A stretch of DNA of 64,000 nt from positions 145,406,885 through 145,470,884 of the forward strand of contig NC_053038.3 in NCBI RefSeq assembly GCF_002575655.3, written 5' to 3'. Below, piece after piece: positions 34,274 to 43,611 of the stretch. This stretch comes from Aegilops tauschii subsp. strangulata. Lineage: Eukaryota > Streptophyta > Magnoliopsida > Poales > Poaceae. The translations under genes were made by a program, and so were the position numbers. The notes below the pieces were generated by a model. The model worked only from the letters and a program-made list of their open reading frames with translations, was not told where the DNA came from and made no database searches. Each line of letters starts with the position of its first letter. The stretch's first letter is position 1.

Positions 34274-34581
34274 ATAAAAAAGACCAAAAAGTGAAAAATG
34301 TGCTGCACTATAAAAATCTCATCGAATGCCTTGATCTCCATCTTACAGAAATTGATTTGATAGACAACCGAGGCAGCACATCTGAGATTAAATTGGCCAG
34401 GTTCTTTGTTCTGGAGGCAAGAGTGCTCAAGGTAATGAGGTTTGGCGTTCTCTGGTGCAACAATGAATGGCATGTTGATCACCGCAAGCGTTTAAGCTTA
34501 AATGACAAAGTCGCCGCAAAAGCTGAATTTGTTTTTGAAACATCAAGTCGCCAAAGACTAAAAAATTTATTTGCCCATTAG
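34274..34581 (+). pseudogene. F-box/FBD pseudogene, exon 3 (FBD C-terminus)
   Basis: After the acceptor at 34273 the frame is open to the TAG at 34579-34581. It encodes the FBD-type C-terminus: IECLDLHLTEIDL, then SEIKLARFFVLEARVLKVMRFGV, the hallmark of FBD-containing F-box proteins, ending in a basic tail. Together with 19751-20846 this rebuilds the order of a three-exon gene; the LARD and MITEs lie in intron 2. Exon 3 alone is undamaged, while exon 1 carries stops. The ORF extending upstream to 34216 is intronic. Confidence 0.75.
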
Positions 34582-34616
34582 TGACTTGTCAGGGCGGTAG
34601 ATTTTAGTTTGTACGA

Positions 34617-34693
34617 TAATGCTGCATCCACCTAACGTAACAAACTTCTTACGTAAACTTCCTAGTAATTCCCACTTCGTAGGTGCAGCATTA
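34617..34693. repeat. Short inverted repeat in the 3' flank of the F-box pseudogene
   Basis: The 77-bp unit starts TAATGCTGCA and ends TGCAGCATTA, with a CCTA/TAGG extension inside the stem. It could be a tiny MITE or a transcript hairpin. Confidence 0.4.
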
Positions 34694-36122
34694 CTCATAA
34701 CATTTGTAATATCAATTTGAAACTTGTAATATTGTAGTGTCCTATTCCTGTGTTTTCAAAATCCTGCAAATCAAAGAGGTCCTGAGTTGGTGATGGTAGT
34801 GTGCCTGCCATCCGTCGGATCTAGATCTGACGCATATTAAGCAAACTTTTACAGTTTTGCAAAATGATGCCCGCACTTCTTCCCTATTTACAATCAAATC
34901 CTTGTCTCTCAGAATTAGCCTTATATCCTCCCCACCAAATCTAGAAGGCCATGGAACATGGCGCGATGGCCGCTGGCGGCGCCGTCCGCCAACAATCTTC
35001 GTATTCCGTGCAATGCATGGGCATCTTACTCATATAAGAAAAGAGTAGAGATACTCATGGCAACACACAGGAAATTATGTCAAACATGGCTAGTTGTAAG
35101 TAGGATAGATCTACAACCATGATGATAGTGACTGCACATGGTGAGGCTGACTTTGGTATGCCGAAGACGGCGCCTACACTCAAGTGTCATCTCCGGCGCA
35201 GGGTCTTGTCACTTCACTGTGAGGAGTAATTTGACCAATGGGTAGTACAATACTAGTACTACATTGGTAGTACTACTACTAGTCTAGCACCACCGTCTAG
35301 TTTTTGTAGTACTAGCACGTCCGTCTGTATTTAGTATTTGACTAGCAATATCTAGAAATACATGTCACAAAAAATATACTAATCCCTCTGGAAATAAATA
35401 CATGGAGTATTGTTTTATTCATTTTTTAATGTAGTTCCCGATGATATTATACACTCTCCCTTCCGGTAGATGGCTCAAATCTGAAGTCTCATCAATCAGA
35501 CTACTATTGTACTCACCGAGCGCTCTGCTTGGTAAGCTACCAACAAAAAAGTGCAATCAAAGACTACTATTGTTCTTCCTCCATACTGGTGCATTAGTCA
35601 CGTTACGAAAACCAAATAATCCCAAAACTTTTAGGCGCGGTGCATTAACTACCCACCTCCTTCCATGTTTTTTGCCACGAAAAAAGATATCAGCAATAGC
35701 AGACGCGGGGTGCGTATGCATTCAATGAGAGATACTTAGCACAATATTTTTGGTTACATGCATTAACATTTTATTAGTTAAATCGAAGGTCAAAACTTGG
35801 CGCAAAATGCAAAGGGGACCAATAAACCAGTAAACATCAAATTTCTCTCGTTTTACTCCAACTAGAGGTCTCAGTGAGATGACTATACTACACCGGCACG
35901 GAGGGGGATGCAGCTTAATTGACTTACTGCACCTGGCTTTGGGGTTACGATGGGTGGGCCCAACAGGTGGCTGGCCCACCAGTCATACAGCCAAAGGCAG
36001 GTGCAGTTAAGGCACCGGAGCTCAGTCCCAGGGAGGGAGGGCCCATGTTGGATTTGGTGTTCCGCAAACCCTTGAGGGATTCAAACTCTGGGGTGCGTGC
36101 GAAGAACTCTCCCTACCCAGTC
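34694..36122. other. Intergenic stretch
   Basis: No gene is seen. It contains TAGTAC/GTACTA-rich low-complexity sequence at 35230-35320, a Stowaway MITE half at about 35745-35835, and near 36000 a short GGGCCC-rich block. The right end leads into the G2 LTR. Confidence 0.5.
35745..35835. mobile_element. Stowaway MITE remnant
   Basis: It contains TTTTTGGTTACATGCATTAAC and GGTCAAAACTTGGCGCAAAATG, matching the right half of the MITE type at 21096-21307. The left half is missing. Confidence 0.5.
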
Positions 36123-36931
36123 TGCCCGCTCAATGATTCCATGGCCTAGCTCGACAAACCCAAAGGACAAGAGACACAACAGTTTATTCTGGTTCGGGCC
36201 ACCTTATGGTGTAATACGCTACTCCAGCTTTGTGGTGGATTGCCTCGAGGGGCTGAAGATGAACTAGTACAGTGGTGGAACTGCCTCGGGAGGTGAGGTG
36301 TTCTTGAGCTCGATGAGCTGGTGAGATGGTCAGGGTGGAATCGATCTGTCCCCCTCTATGGTGGTGGCTAGGTCCTATTTATCGTGGCCTTGGTCCTCTT
36401 CCCAAATGTAGGCGGGAAGGTATCCCACAATGGCCAAATTTGAAGGGAGACAACTAGTACAAGCTATCCTGACAAAAGTAGTCTTCGCCTGCAAAATGCT
36501 CTGGTGGTGATGCTGCGGTGGGCTCCGCAATGACCTCCGTCCTGCCGTCCTGGCAGTCTTAGTCGTGTGGCACGGATATGGAAACCTTTGTTTGATTTGT
36601 CGGGACCCCGCGCTTGCGCTTGCCTCCTTAGCACCAAAGAGGAAACTGGTACACTGCGCCCGCTGGCGCCTACCTGGCCTTGGTCATCATGGCTGACGTC
36701 ATATGAACCTCGCAAGGTGCACCTTGCATAGACATCTCTGCTCCTCGGGAGCCAGCCTAATGAGGCCGCCCCCCAGGGAGCTCTTGGTGTCGTCTGCCTC
36801 GCGAGGCTTGGCCCCTCGCGAGGGTCTTGGGTTGTTGTTGCTGAAGCTGGGCCGTACCGGGCCATTAACCGAGCCACGCCATGGGCCGCAGGTAGGCAAG
36901 TCTGGGTACGCCCATTCCCAGGATGCCGACA
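36123..36931 (-). repeat. 3' LTR of G2
   Basis: On the minus strand it begins TGTCGGCATCCTGGG (at 36931) and ends ...TTGAGCGGGCA (36123), about 809 bp. It is homologous to the G1 LTR at about 10206-11019. A TATA-like CGATAAATAGG (minus) lies at about 36374-36384. Upstream on the minus strand is GGGGGATGC (36932-36940), the likely polypurine tract. Confidence 0.7.
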
Positions 36932-37267
36932 GCATCCCCCGGGCCCAAGGCGCGCTCAAACTTGGCTTAGAGGCGAAGCCAAAGGGCAAGTGTGGAGCGC
37001 CGCGGGCCCCAACCGCCTGCAGCCTCGATTGACGCGTGGCGATTGATGGGACGTGGGGGCCTCCGCTTCCCCATGCTGCCTCTGCAACCATTCGACTTGA
37101 CAAGACTCTGCGGCATGCGGAGAAAAACCATCATTACGTGTGATCATGGAGGCTGGCGGTTGGCCTTCTCTTGACTACAAATGAGGAGATGGGTGGACCC
37201 CCTTTGCTCATCTCCTCTTTCTCGCTATCCGCTCCTTCTTCCTCTTCCTCATCTCACCGTGGTACTC

Positions 37268-38107
37268 ATGGCGCCGACAAAGATGTTCTCCTTCGCCGAG
37301 AAGGGGAAGGCTCGCCAGGAGGGACCCGGCTCGCCGCCACCCAAGAGAGGGCGGGGCCGCCCCCGTAAGCACGCCGCGACCCCTGCGGTGGCTCCTCGGG
37401 GGCGTGGGCGCACTCCTTCGGGGACCGACATCGTCCTTGGTGGCCGCGGCGGTGTTTCTTCTCGTGGCGGGAGCCGCCCAGGCCGAGGCAGCCCCTGTGA
37501 CGATTGGAGGCGCGTCGTGGTTGCCCGGCTTCCCCGGCCGCGCTTCCACTCGGTGGAGGTGCTTCCGGAGCTCGTCGTGTGGTCGGAGAGGCCGGCCGGC
37601 ACCTGGCTCCAGCTCCCGCGCTCCTTTGCCGATGATCTGTCGGCCATGGGTCTAGACGGCATCTGGCTTCAGGCCGATGGTTGCTCCAGCAAGGCTTCGT
37701 GGACCGCGGTGGAAGTCTCTGCCGTGGGAAACGTGGCCCTGGCCCATGGCTGGCAGGCATTCGCCCGCACGCGTGGCTTGAGCAGGAGGTGCGCCCTCCA
37801 CTTCAAATATGACGGCGTCACGACCCTCTACGCGAGGGTGGTTGGGGAAGAGGGTCATCGCGCAGGGTGCTGCCCCGAACACAGCTGCGGCGATGGTGAG
37901 CATGCCCTTGACGATGGATGTGATGACGCTGAGGGCGAGCTTGCCCTTGGCGACGGCCGTGGCTTGTCCAGCGGCGGTGGCTCCTCCTCCAGTGAGAGCA
38001 CCAGTAGCGGCGGCTACGACCAGCTGCCACACAGCCGGGCTCGCTTCGAGTGTGGAGGGTCGTCCCGTCGCCACGCTCCGGTGAAGCGTGAGGAAGGCTC
38101 GGGCTGA
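37268..38107 (+). CDS. Antisense accessory ORF of G2: AT-hook and B3-like DNA-binding protein (279 aa)
   Basis: The ORF runs opposite to gag-pol, between integrase and the 3' LTR. I choose the ATG at 37268 (G at +4, CT-rich leader); the frame is open further back to an ATG at 37181. Residues 26-35 (KRGRGRPRKH) form an AT-hook, which binds the minor groove of AT-rich DNA. Residues about 100-193 match a plant B3 fold: LQLPRSFADDL, then WTAVEV, ALAHGWQAFARTRGL and LHFKYDGVTTLYARVV, equivalent to the LPxxF, GWxxF and FxYDG motifs. The tail is acidic, then Ser-rich. It is uninterrupted although pol is broken. A nuclear DNA-binding role is inferred. A TATA-like GACTACAAATGAG lies at about 37173. 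Confidence 0.65.
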   Translation: MAPTKMFSFAEKGKARQEGPGSPPPKRGRGRPRKHAATPAVAPRGRGRTPSGTDIVLGGRGGVSSRGGSRPGRGSPCDDWRRVVVARLPRPRFHSVEVLPELVVWSERPAGTWLQLPRSFADDLSAMGLDGIWLQADGCSSKASWTAVEVSAVGNVALAHGWQAFARTRGLSRRCALHFKYDGVTTLYARVVGEEGHRAGCCPEHSCGDGEHALDDGCDDAEGELALGDGRGLSSGGGSSSSESTSSGGYDQLPHSRARFECGGSSRRHAPVKREEGSG

Positions 38108-39112
38108 GCTGAGTCTGGGAGGATGTTGGAGCCGGGCCTCGTGAGCTGCTGCGGTTATGCGGGCCGCTTTTGTTTAACCTTTCCTTTCTTTCTACATTTG
38201 AAAAAAGTAGGGGGCCCTGCAGGCGCATGTAATGAACCATGGTATTTATGCTGCTATCCTACGCTATGTTTATTGTTCTGATGTTATGCTGCAGTGCCCA
38301 TGCTCCAAATGGGTGTGGTAGGATAACTTAGCTTGATACACCCGCGGTAGTTTCCATCCTCGCAAGAGCGCACGCTTCATTATCTGGTGAGGCCCTCCTT
38401 GCTGGCGGCTCGAGAGTCATCGACCTTAGGAGGCATCATGAAGCTGCGGAGGTGTTAGAAAACTTTGTTGGGTGTCTTATTCTTCCTTGCACGAGCCCTC
38501 AGGCATGAGCCAGTCGTGGCTTAGTAGATCGCGTCACAGTACCGGGGGCATGGAGTTCAAGAGGGTGCATAGATCACGAGCTTACTCGAGGGCGTCTCGC
38601 GAGGATAGAAAAAGCCAAAGCTCTGGGAAGCAGGGCTATGGCGAAGTGTGTTTGCAGCGCGGGACGAGCCCGTCGCATACACACACCTACCCAGCCCCCG
38701 CGCGCGAGACGCGTGAGTAGAGCGACGGGCAACTGCCACTCCTCCTGGGCCAAAACCAAAGTACAAGAGAGAAGACGAAGGGGAAGCCAGCTTGGCAACT
38801 GAAAACACGAGAACCCCAAATTTCATTAAAAGGATCACAAACCAACTACAGAAAGCAAGCAAATGAACAGCCGCGTCCGACACCTAGTCTAGTCTTCCGA
38901 CCAGCGCGGAGCTAAGTGCTGCCACTAGGACGTGGGACGCAGCCCCCGAGGCCCGAGGGCGGCTCTCCGTAGACTCCGGGGCATGTACAACCCCACTCAT
39001 TATTATGTGAGAGGGTCACGAGCGAAGACCTTCACAGGCACTGGGCCTTGCTTCATGCGTAGAACTTCCGTAGGTGCTGGATGTTCCAGGCGTTTTGGAT
39101 GGGGATCCCGTC
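38108..39112. other. G2 region between antisense ORF and integrase
   Basis: This is the 3' flank of the antisense ORF, converging on the end of pol. It contains no convincing ORF. It is the likely shared 3' UTR of two converging transcripts. A T-rich run near 38170-38200 lies downstream of the antisense stop. Confidence 0.4.
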
Positions 39113-40063
39113 CTACGTCTCCAGGCGCGCGGCGCCAGGCCTGGAGACGCGGGCAACCCTAAATGGGACCTCCCACATGGGTGAAAGCTTCTGTAGCCCT
39201 TCCCTGGAGATCAACCGCGGTAGGGCGAGATCACCCACCTCGAGCGTCCTAGAGCGGACGTTGCGGCAGTGATACCGCCGCAGCGCCTGCTGGTACCTTG
39301 CCACTCGGAGCGAGGCTTGACGGCGGCGTTCCTCCCGTAGCACGAGGTCCATCCCCCACGTGGCGTCCTAGCGTGCCTCGTCAAACGCCAAGACCCACGC
39401 AGAGTGATGCCTGACCTCATGTGGGAGAACTGCTTCAGCTTCGTAGACGAGGAAGAATGGAGTTTCGCCGGTCGGCTTCGTCACGGTGGTGCGGATGGAC
39501 CACAGCACTGACTGGAGCTCGTCGAGCCAGCACCTGCCGCAGGCTTCGAGCTTCTTCTTGAAGGTCCTTGCTTTGAGGCTCCTCAGGACCTCTGTGTTTG
39601 CGCGCTTGGCTTGGCCGTTGCTCCTGGGGTGTGCCAGTAAGGCGTAGCATATCTGCGTTCCAAGATTAGCAAAATATGTTTTGAAGAGATTGCTAGTGAA
39701 CTGCGAGCCGTTGTCGGTGATAATGTGATTAGGGATTTCGAACCGGCTGACGAGGCCCTTGATGAACTGGACTGCCGAGCCGACCGGGATGCTACGGACT
39801 ACCTCCAACTCGGCCCACTTGGTGAACTTGTCGATGGCGACTTGGAGGTAGCGGTAGCCCCTGGGCGCTCGAGGGAACAGACCCAAGATGTCCAGCCCCC
39901 AGACCGAGAACGCCCACGAGGGTGGGATAGTCTGGAGGCCCTGAGTAGGCTTGTGGATTTGCTTGGCATGGAACTGGCATGCTTCACAGGATCTCACCAG
40001 CTCGGTTGCGTCGTTGAGTGTCGTGGACCAGTAGAATCCGCTGCGGAACGCCTTGCCCACCAA
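39113..40063 (-). pseudogene. Integrase of G2 (catalytic Glu replaced by Lys)
   Basis: Integrase inserts the cDNA into the host genome. Residues count from the ORF start at 40063. The catalytic core shows the first Asp in WGLDIL (residue 58) and the second in ITDNGSQF (residue 117). At 36 residues beyond, where the third catalytic residue Glu stands in GQAERAN-type motifs, this copy reads GQAKRAN (Lys 153, codon at 39605-39607). After a stop at about 39368 the same frame resumes as a C-terminal segment (ARYQQALRRYHCRNVRSR, EGLQKLSPMWEVPFRV), the usual Gypsy integrase tail. The N-terminal zinc module upstream is degraded. Integration activity is not expected. Confidence 0.75.
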
Positions 40064-40478
40064 GGTGCGCGATGACGAGTGATGTCTGCAGTCTCCGCCA
40101 TGTATGTCGGTTAACTGCTTACACCCCTGCTCCCTGGAGATGCATCATTAAGGAAACATTGTTTGGTCATTTTTGGTATAGCTCACCGTCCTGAATGCAG
40201 TAGGCTGTGGCCTGCCGAGCCACTCGCTCCGCGTCTTCCTCCTTCTCCGGCAGGGTTCCCTACAGCAGGTACGCCTTGAATTCTTTGGTCCAGCACCCCC
40301 CCGAGGCTTGAGCGTGAGAAGCAGGCGTGATCCTGAGGTCGGGCCGCAGGCGGGGGCTCCCGAGGTTGGTGGCGGGGGCGAGCTCCTCCTTAGGCAGAGT
40401 TGGCTCTGCAGCCGGAGGGGCCACTGAAGGCTTGAAGAGACACTCCTCGAAGATGCCGGTCTCCTGTGGCTGGCACTT

Positions 40479-40946
40479 TTATAGCCTCTTGGCGACATCA
40501 TCGGCTTCCTTTTTTGTGCCGTGAGGCACGTGCTGCAGCTCCAGGCCCAAGAATTGTTTCTCCATTTTGCATACCTCCGCCAGGTATGCCTCCATGTGTT
40601 CATCCTTCAGCTCGTACACTCTGTTGGAGAGGTTGATGAGGAGCTGGGAGTCGCCCTTGATGGTGAGGTGCTTCACGCCCAAAGCGGCCGCGGCCTTGAG
40701 GCCGGCGATTAAGCCTTCATACTCTACGATGTTGTTGGAGACCTTCTCACCACGTTGGAAACAGAGCTGCACAGCGTAGTAGAGCTTGTCTTGGGTGGGC
40801 GAGATGAGCATGGCTCCAGCCCCTGCGCCCTGACGTGCGAAGGTGCCGTCAAAGTACATGATCCAGCCGTCTGGTGCTTCGCTTCCTGGCGAGAGGGACC
40901 GGTCCTTACCTGCTTCGGGAACTAGAGCTTCGGTCCACTCCGCCAC
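40479..40946 (-). pseudogene. RNase H domain of G2
   Basis: RNase H removes the RNA strand after reverse transcription. The four acidic catalytic positions are present: Asp in IMYFDGTF, Glu in VEYEGLIAGL, Asp in KGDSQLLI, and Asp in EADDVAKRL near the end. The domain is of the type found in Tat-like plant Gypsy elements. It is intact as a domain, but it is out of frame with integrase and sits in a broken pol, so I class it as a pseudogene fragment. Confidence 0.75.
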
Positions 40947-40997
40947 GAGGTCCGCGAGCCCGACACCCTTGATGACCTTGGTGGTGCTGAACTCCTA

Positions 40998-41708
40998 CTA
41001 GAATGCCTGCAGTTCGATGTTCCATTCGGCAACCCTTCCCGCAGCATTGGGGCTTCGGAGCACCCTCTCCAGCGGGTAAGCTAAGATGACCTTAATGGGG
41101 TGGCCCTGGAAGTAGTGGCACATCTTGCGTGAGGCCACGAGGAGCGCGAGTAGAAGCTTATATGGCATGGGGTAGCGGGCCCGCGCGTCACGTGGTACCG
41201 TGCTGAGGAAGTACACTGGGTGCTCGACGAGGGCGGAAGTGTTGGTGGAGTCCGAGACCTCCTGAGGCCAGGGCACCTCCTGAGGCTGAGGGACCTCAGG
41301 AGCTCAGTCGCCTGTTGGGGCAACTACAACCTTAGGAGCGCCGTCTTGTGGAGCCTAGTCATCCGCTGGCCCCACCATAGCTTCAGGGGCGCTGTCTTTG
41401 TGCTGCATCATCTCGAACGAACACGCGGCGTCATGTGCCAGGCCCTTGGCCTGGCGCCCCTCCCGGATGGCCATCAGCACTACGCTGGCTGAGTGAGGTG
41501 TGGCAGCCAGGTAAAGCACTAGGGGCTCGAGAGGACGCGGCGCCACCATCACTGGTGGGCTGGTGAGGTATCTCTTGAGGTTTTGAAATGACGCGTCAAC
41601 CTCTGGAGTCCACTCGAACGGGCCCTTCTTTTTTATCAGCTTGTAGAACGGGAGGGCACGCTCCCCCAGCTTGGAGATGAAGTGCCCCAGTGAAGTCACG
41701 CAGCCCAC
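40998..41708 (-). pseudogene. Reverse transcriptase thumb/connection region of G2
   Basis: Two ORF pieces in one frame, interrupted by stops near 41280-41355, cover the segment after the YVDD palm motif. They include LGHFISKLGERALPFYKLIK, FEWTPEVDASFQNLKRYL and ARYPMPYKLLLALLVASRKM with the HPIKVI strand. These are the standard sequence blocks between palm and RNase H in plant Gypsy pol. The Gln/Ala-rich part between them is less conserved. Confidence 0.7.
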
Positions 41709-41733
41709 CAGCTTTTTGCATTTGCTTGAGAGT

Positions 41734-42385
41734 CTACTGCGGGCTCATCTCTTCTATTGCCTTGACCTTCTCTGGGTTCACCTTGATTCCCCTGTGTGAC
41801 ACAAGAAAACCCAGCAACCTAGCAGAGAGGACGCCGAACATGCATTTCTCCGAGTTGAGCCGCAGGTCCACGTTGCGCAGGCTGGCGAATGTCTCCTCCA
41901 GATCCTGGATGAGGGTCCTTGCCTCCCGATATTTCACCATGATGTCATCGACGTAGGCCTCAGCATTCCTCCCGAGCTGCCGGCCTACAGTGATGGGCAT
42001 CAGCCGCTGGAAGGTTGCCCCTGCGTTATGCAGCCCGAGCGGCATGCAGGTGTAGTAGTACACCCCACATGGGGTCAAGAAGGCCGTCTTCTCAATGTCC
42101 TGTACCGCCATCTTGATCTGGTGGTAGCCCGAGAAGGCATCTAGGAAACATAGCAGGCCGCACTCGGCGACGAAGTCGACGATCTGATCAATGTGCGGAA
42201 GCGGGAACTAGTCCTAAGGGCAGACCTTTGTTGAGGTTGGTGAAGTCGACACACATGCATTCCTTCCCGCCTTTCTTGGGCATGACGACCGGGTTCGCCA
42301 GCCACTCCAGGTACTGGATATCACGAATGACACCAGCTTCTTGCAGTTTGTGGGTCTCCTCGACGATGAAGGACTGCTTCTCCAT
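41734..42385 (-). pseudogene. Reverse transcriptase palm region of G2
   Basis: Two frames carry the polymerase domain. 42188-42385 has EKQSFIVEETHKLQEAGVI, then ANPVVMPKK and MCVDFTNLNKG. 41734-42111 has KTAFLTPCGVYYYTCMPLGL, NAGATFQR, and AYVDDIMV with the catalytic YVDD intact, followed by LNSEKCMFGV and LLGFLVSHRGI. The frameshift between the two lies near 42130-42190, where the segment with the first catalytic Asp falls. The polymerase would not be made as one protein. Confidence 0.75.
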
Positions 42386-42606
42386 GGACTACCGCCGCGC
42401 CTTCTGCTTCACCGGGCGCACGGTAGGGCACCCCCTCAGGTGGTGCTCGATTATCCCCTTGGAACCCCAACTAGTTGCATGGGCTCCCAGGAGAACACCT
42501 CCTTATTCACGCACAGGAAGTTCACCAATGCCTCTTCTTGGTCCGGGGCGAGGTCGGCGCCTATGGTGAAGGTGGCTCCTGATGCCCCGTCCTCGTCAAC
42601 CGGTAC

Positions 42607-43230
42607 CTACTTCGTCTTAGACCGATCTTGAGAGAACAACTGCTTGTTTTTGGCCGGCGCAGCCCCCAGGACCTCAGGGCCCCCTCCCGCTGCTGGTCGT
42701 GCGATAGCCATGGCCCTGAAGGCGAGCTTGAGAGCTGCCAGCGCCTCCTTGGTGTCTCCAGCCATGGTGAGGAAGCCACTGCTTCCCAACATCTTCATGA
42801 GGTTGTAGGTAGGGTGAGTTGCCGCCATGAACTTGGCTAGGGCTGGGTACCCGAGGATTGCGTTGTACGGGAGACTGATGTGGGCGATGTCGAAGTCAAT
42901 GAGCTCAGTGCAGTAGTTGTCGTGTGTGCCGAAGGTGACGGGAAGGCGGATTTGCCCCATGGGGCAGGTGGAGCCATCGACGACTCCAGAGATAGGCTTG
43001 GTGGGGCAGAGCCAGCCATGCGGCACGTGAAGCAAGCCAAAAGCTTCCACATAGAGCACATTGAGGCCGGCTCCACCGTCGATGAGGTCTTGGTTACAGC
43101 CACGTTGCAGATGGTGGGGGTGCAAAGCATCGAGAGCGCTTGCGCCCGCGGTGGTTGCGGGGTTGTCCCTCAAGTCGAAGGTGAGATCGGCTCTCGGTGC
43201 CTCCCACCCTGGTGGAGCCCCCTGCTTCAC
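42607..43230 (-). pseudogene. Aspartic protease region of G2
   Basis: It is equivalent to the G1 protease ORF, with DLIDGGAGLNVLYVEAF as the active-site strand and AHISLPYNAILGYPALAKFMAA as the second conserved strand. The DGG in place of D-S/T-G is shared with G1. The sequence then becomes Ala- and Lys-rich before reverse transcriptase. It is in a different frame from the palm region. Confidence 0.65.
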
Positions 43231-43367
43231 ACGGGCGACACCTACTTCGCGGAAGAACTGCTTGACGTGGCGGTCTAAGGGTGGCGCCTGGGAATCGCCG
43301 AGGAGGCTGCGATGGCGGGGGGCGCCGGTGCTACGAAGTGCGCGATGAAGATGCCGCGCAGCTCCTC

Positions 43368-43583
43368 CTAGGAGGCCACAGAAGACCCTAGCAGGCTGAG
43401 AAGCGAGGCACGCGGTACGCCAGGGAGGGCCATGGGGAACCAGTTGGCCATGACCTTGTCATCGTTGCCGGCCGCCCAAACGGCCTCCCCGTAGGCCTGC
43501 AGGAAACCTGCCGGATCTGCCGCACCGTCGTAGTGAGGCGGCATCTCCGGCCTGAACTTGGGCGGCCACTGTAACTGATGCAA
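43368..43583 (-). pseudogene. Gag fragment of G2
   Basis: A 71-codon ORF has KFRPEMPPHYDGAADPAGFL and DKVMANWFPMAL, the beginning of the plant Gypsy gag domain. Upstream gag is lost at the Copia junction (43612). Between this ORF and the protease only short broken pieces remain, so most of gag including the zinc knuckle has been deleted. Confidence 0.65.
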
Positions 43584-43611
43584 GGTAGGGGTGAAAGCCC
43601 GGAGGCCCGCA

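Larger units (their letters stand above)
36123..43611 (-). mobile_element. Gypsy element G2 (Tat-like), with antisense accessory ORF
   Basis: In minus orientation from right to left: gag fragment, protease, reverse transcriptase, RNase H, integrase, then a 2-kb region with a plus-strand ORF, and the 3' LTR (36123-36931). The 5' LTR and gag start are missing, because a Copia element begins inside gag at 43612 and the far side is deleted. At least four frameshifts break pol. An extra antisense ORF between integrase and 3' LTR is a known feature of the Tat lineage (for example gene23 of Grande), which supports placement there. Confidence 0.75.

Noticed and set aside
37208..38240. Minus-strand ORFs of 113-164 codons over the antisense B3 region
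   Set aside because: They are high-GC shadow ORFs. Only the plus frame has AT-hook and B3 patterns, and pol does not extend into this region.
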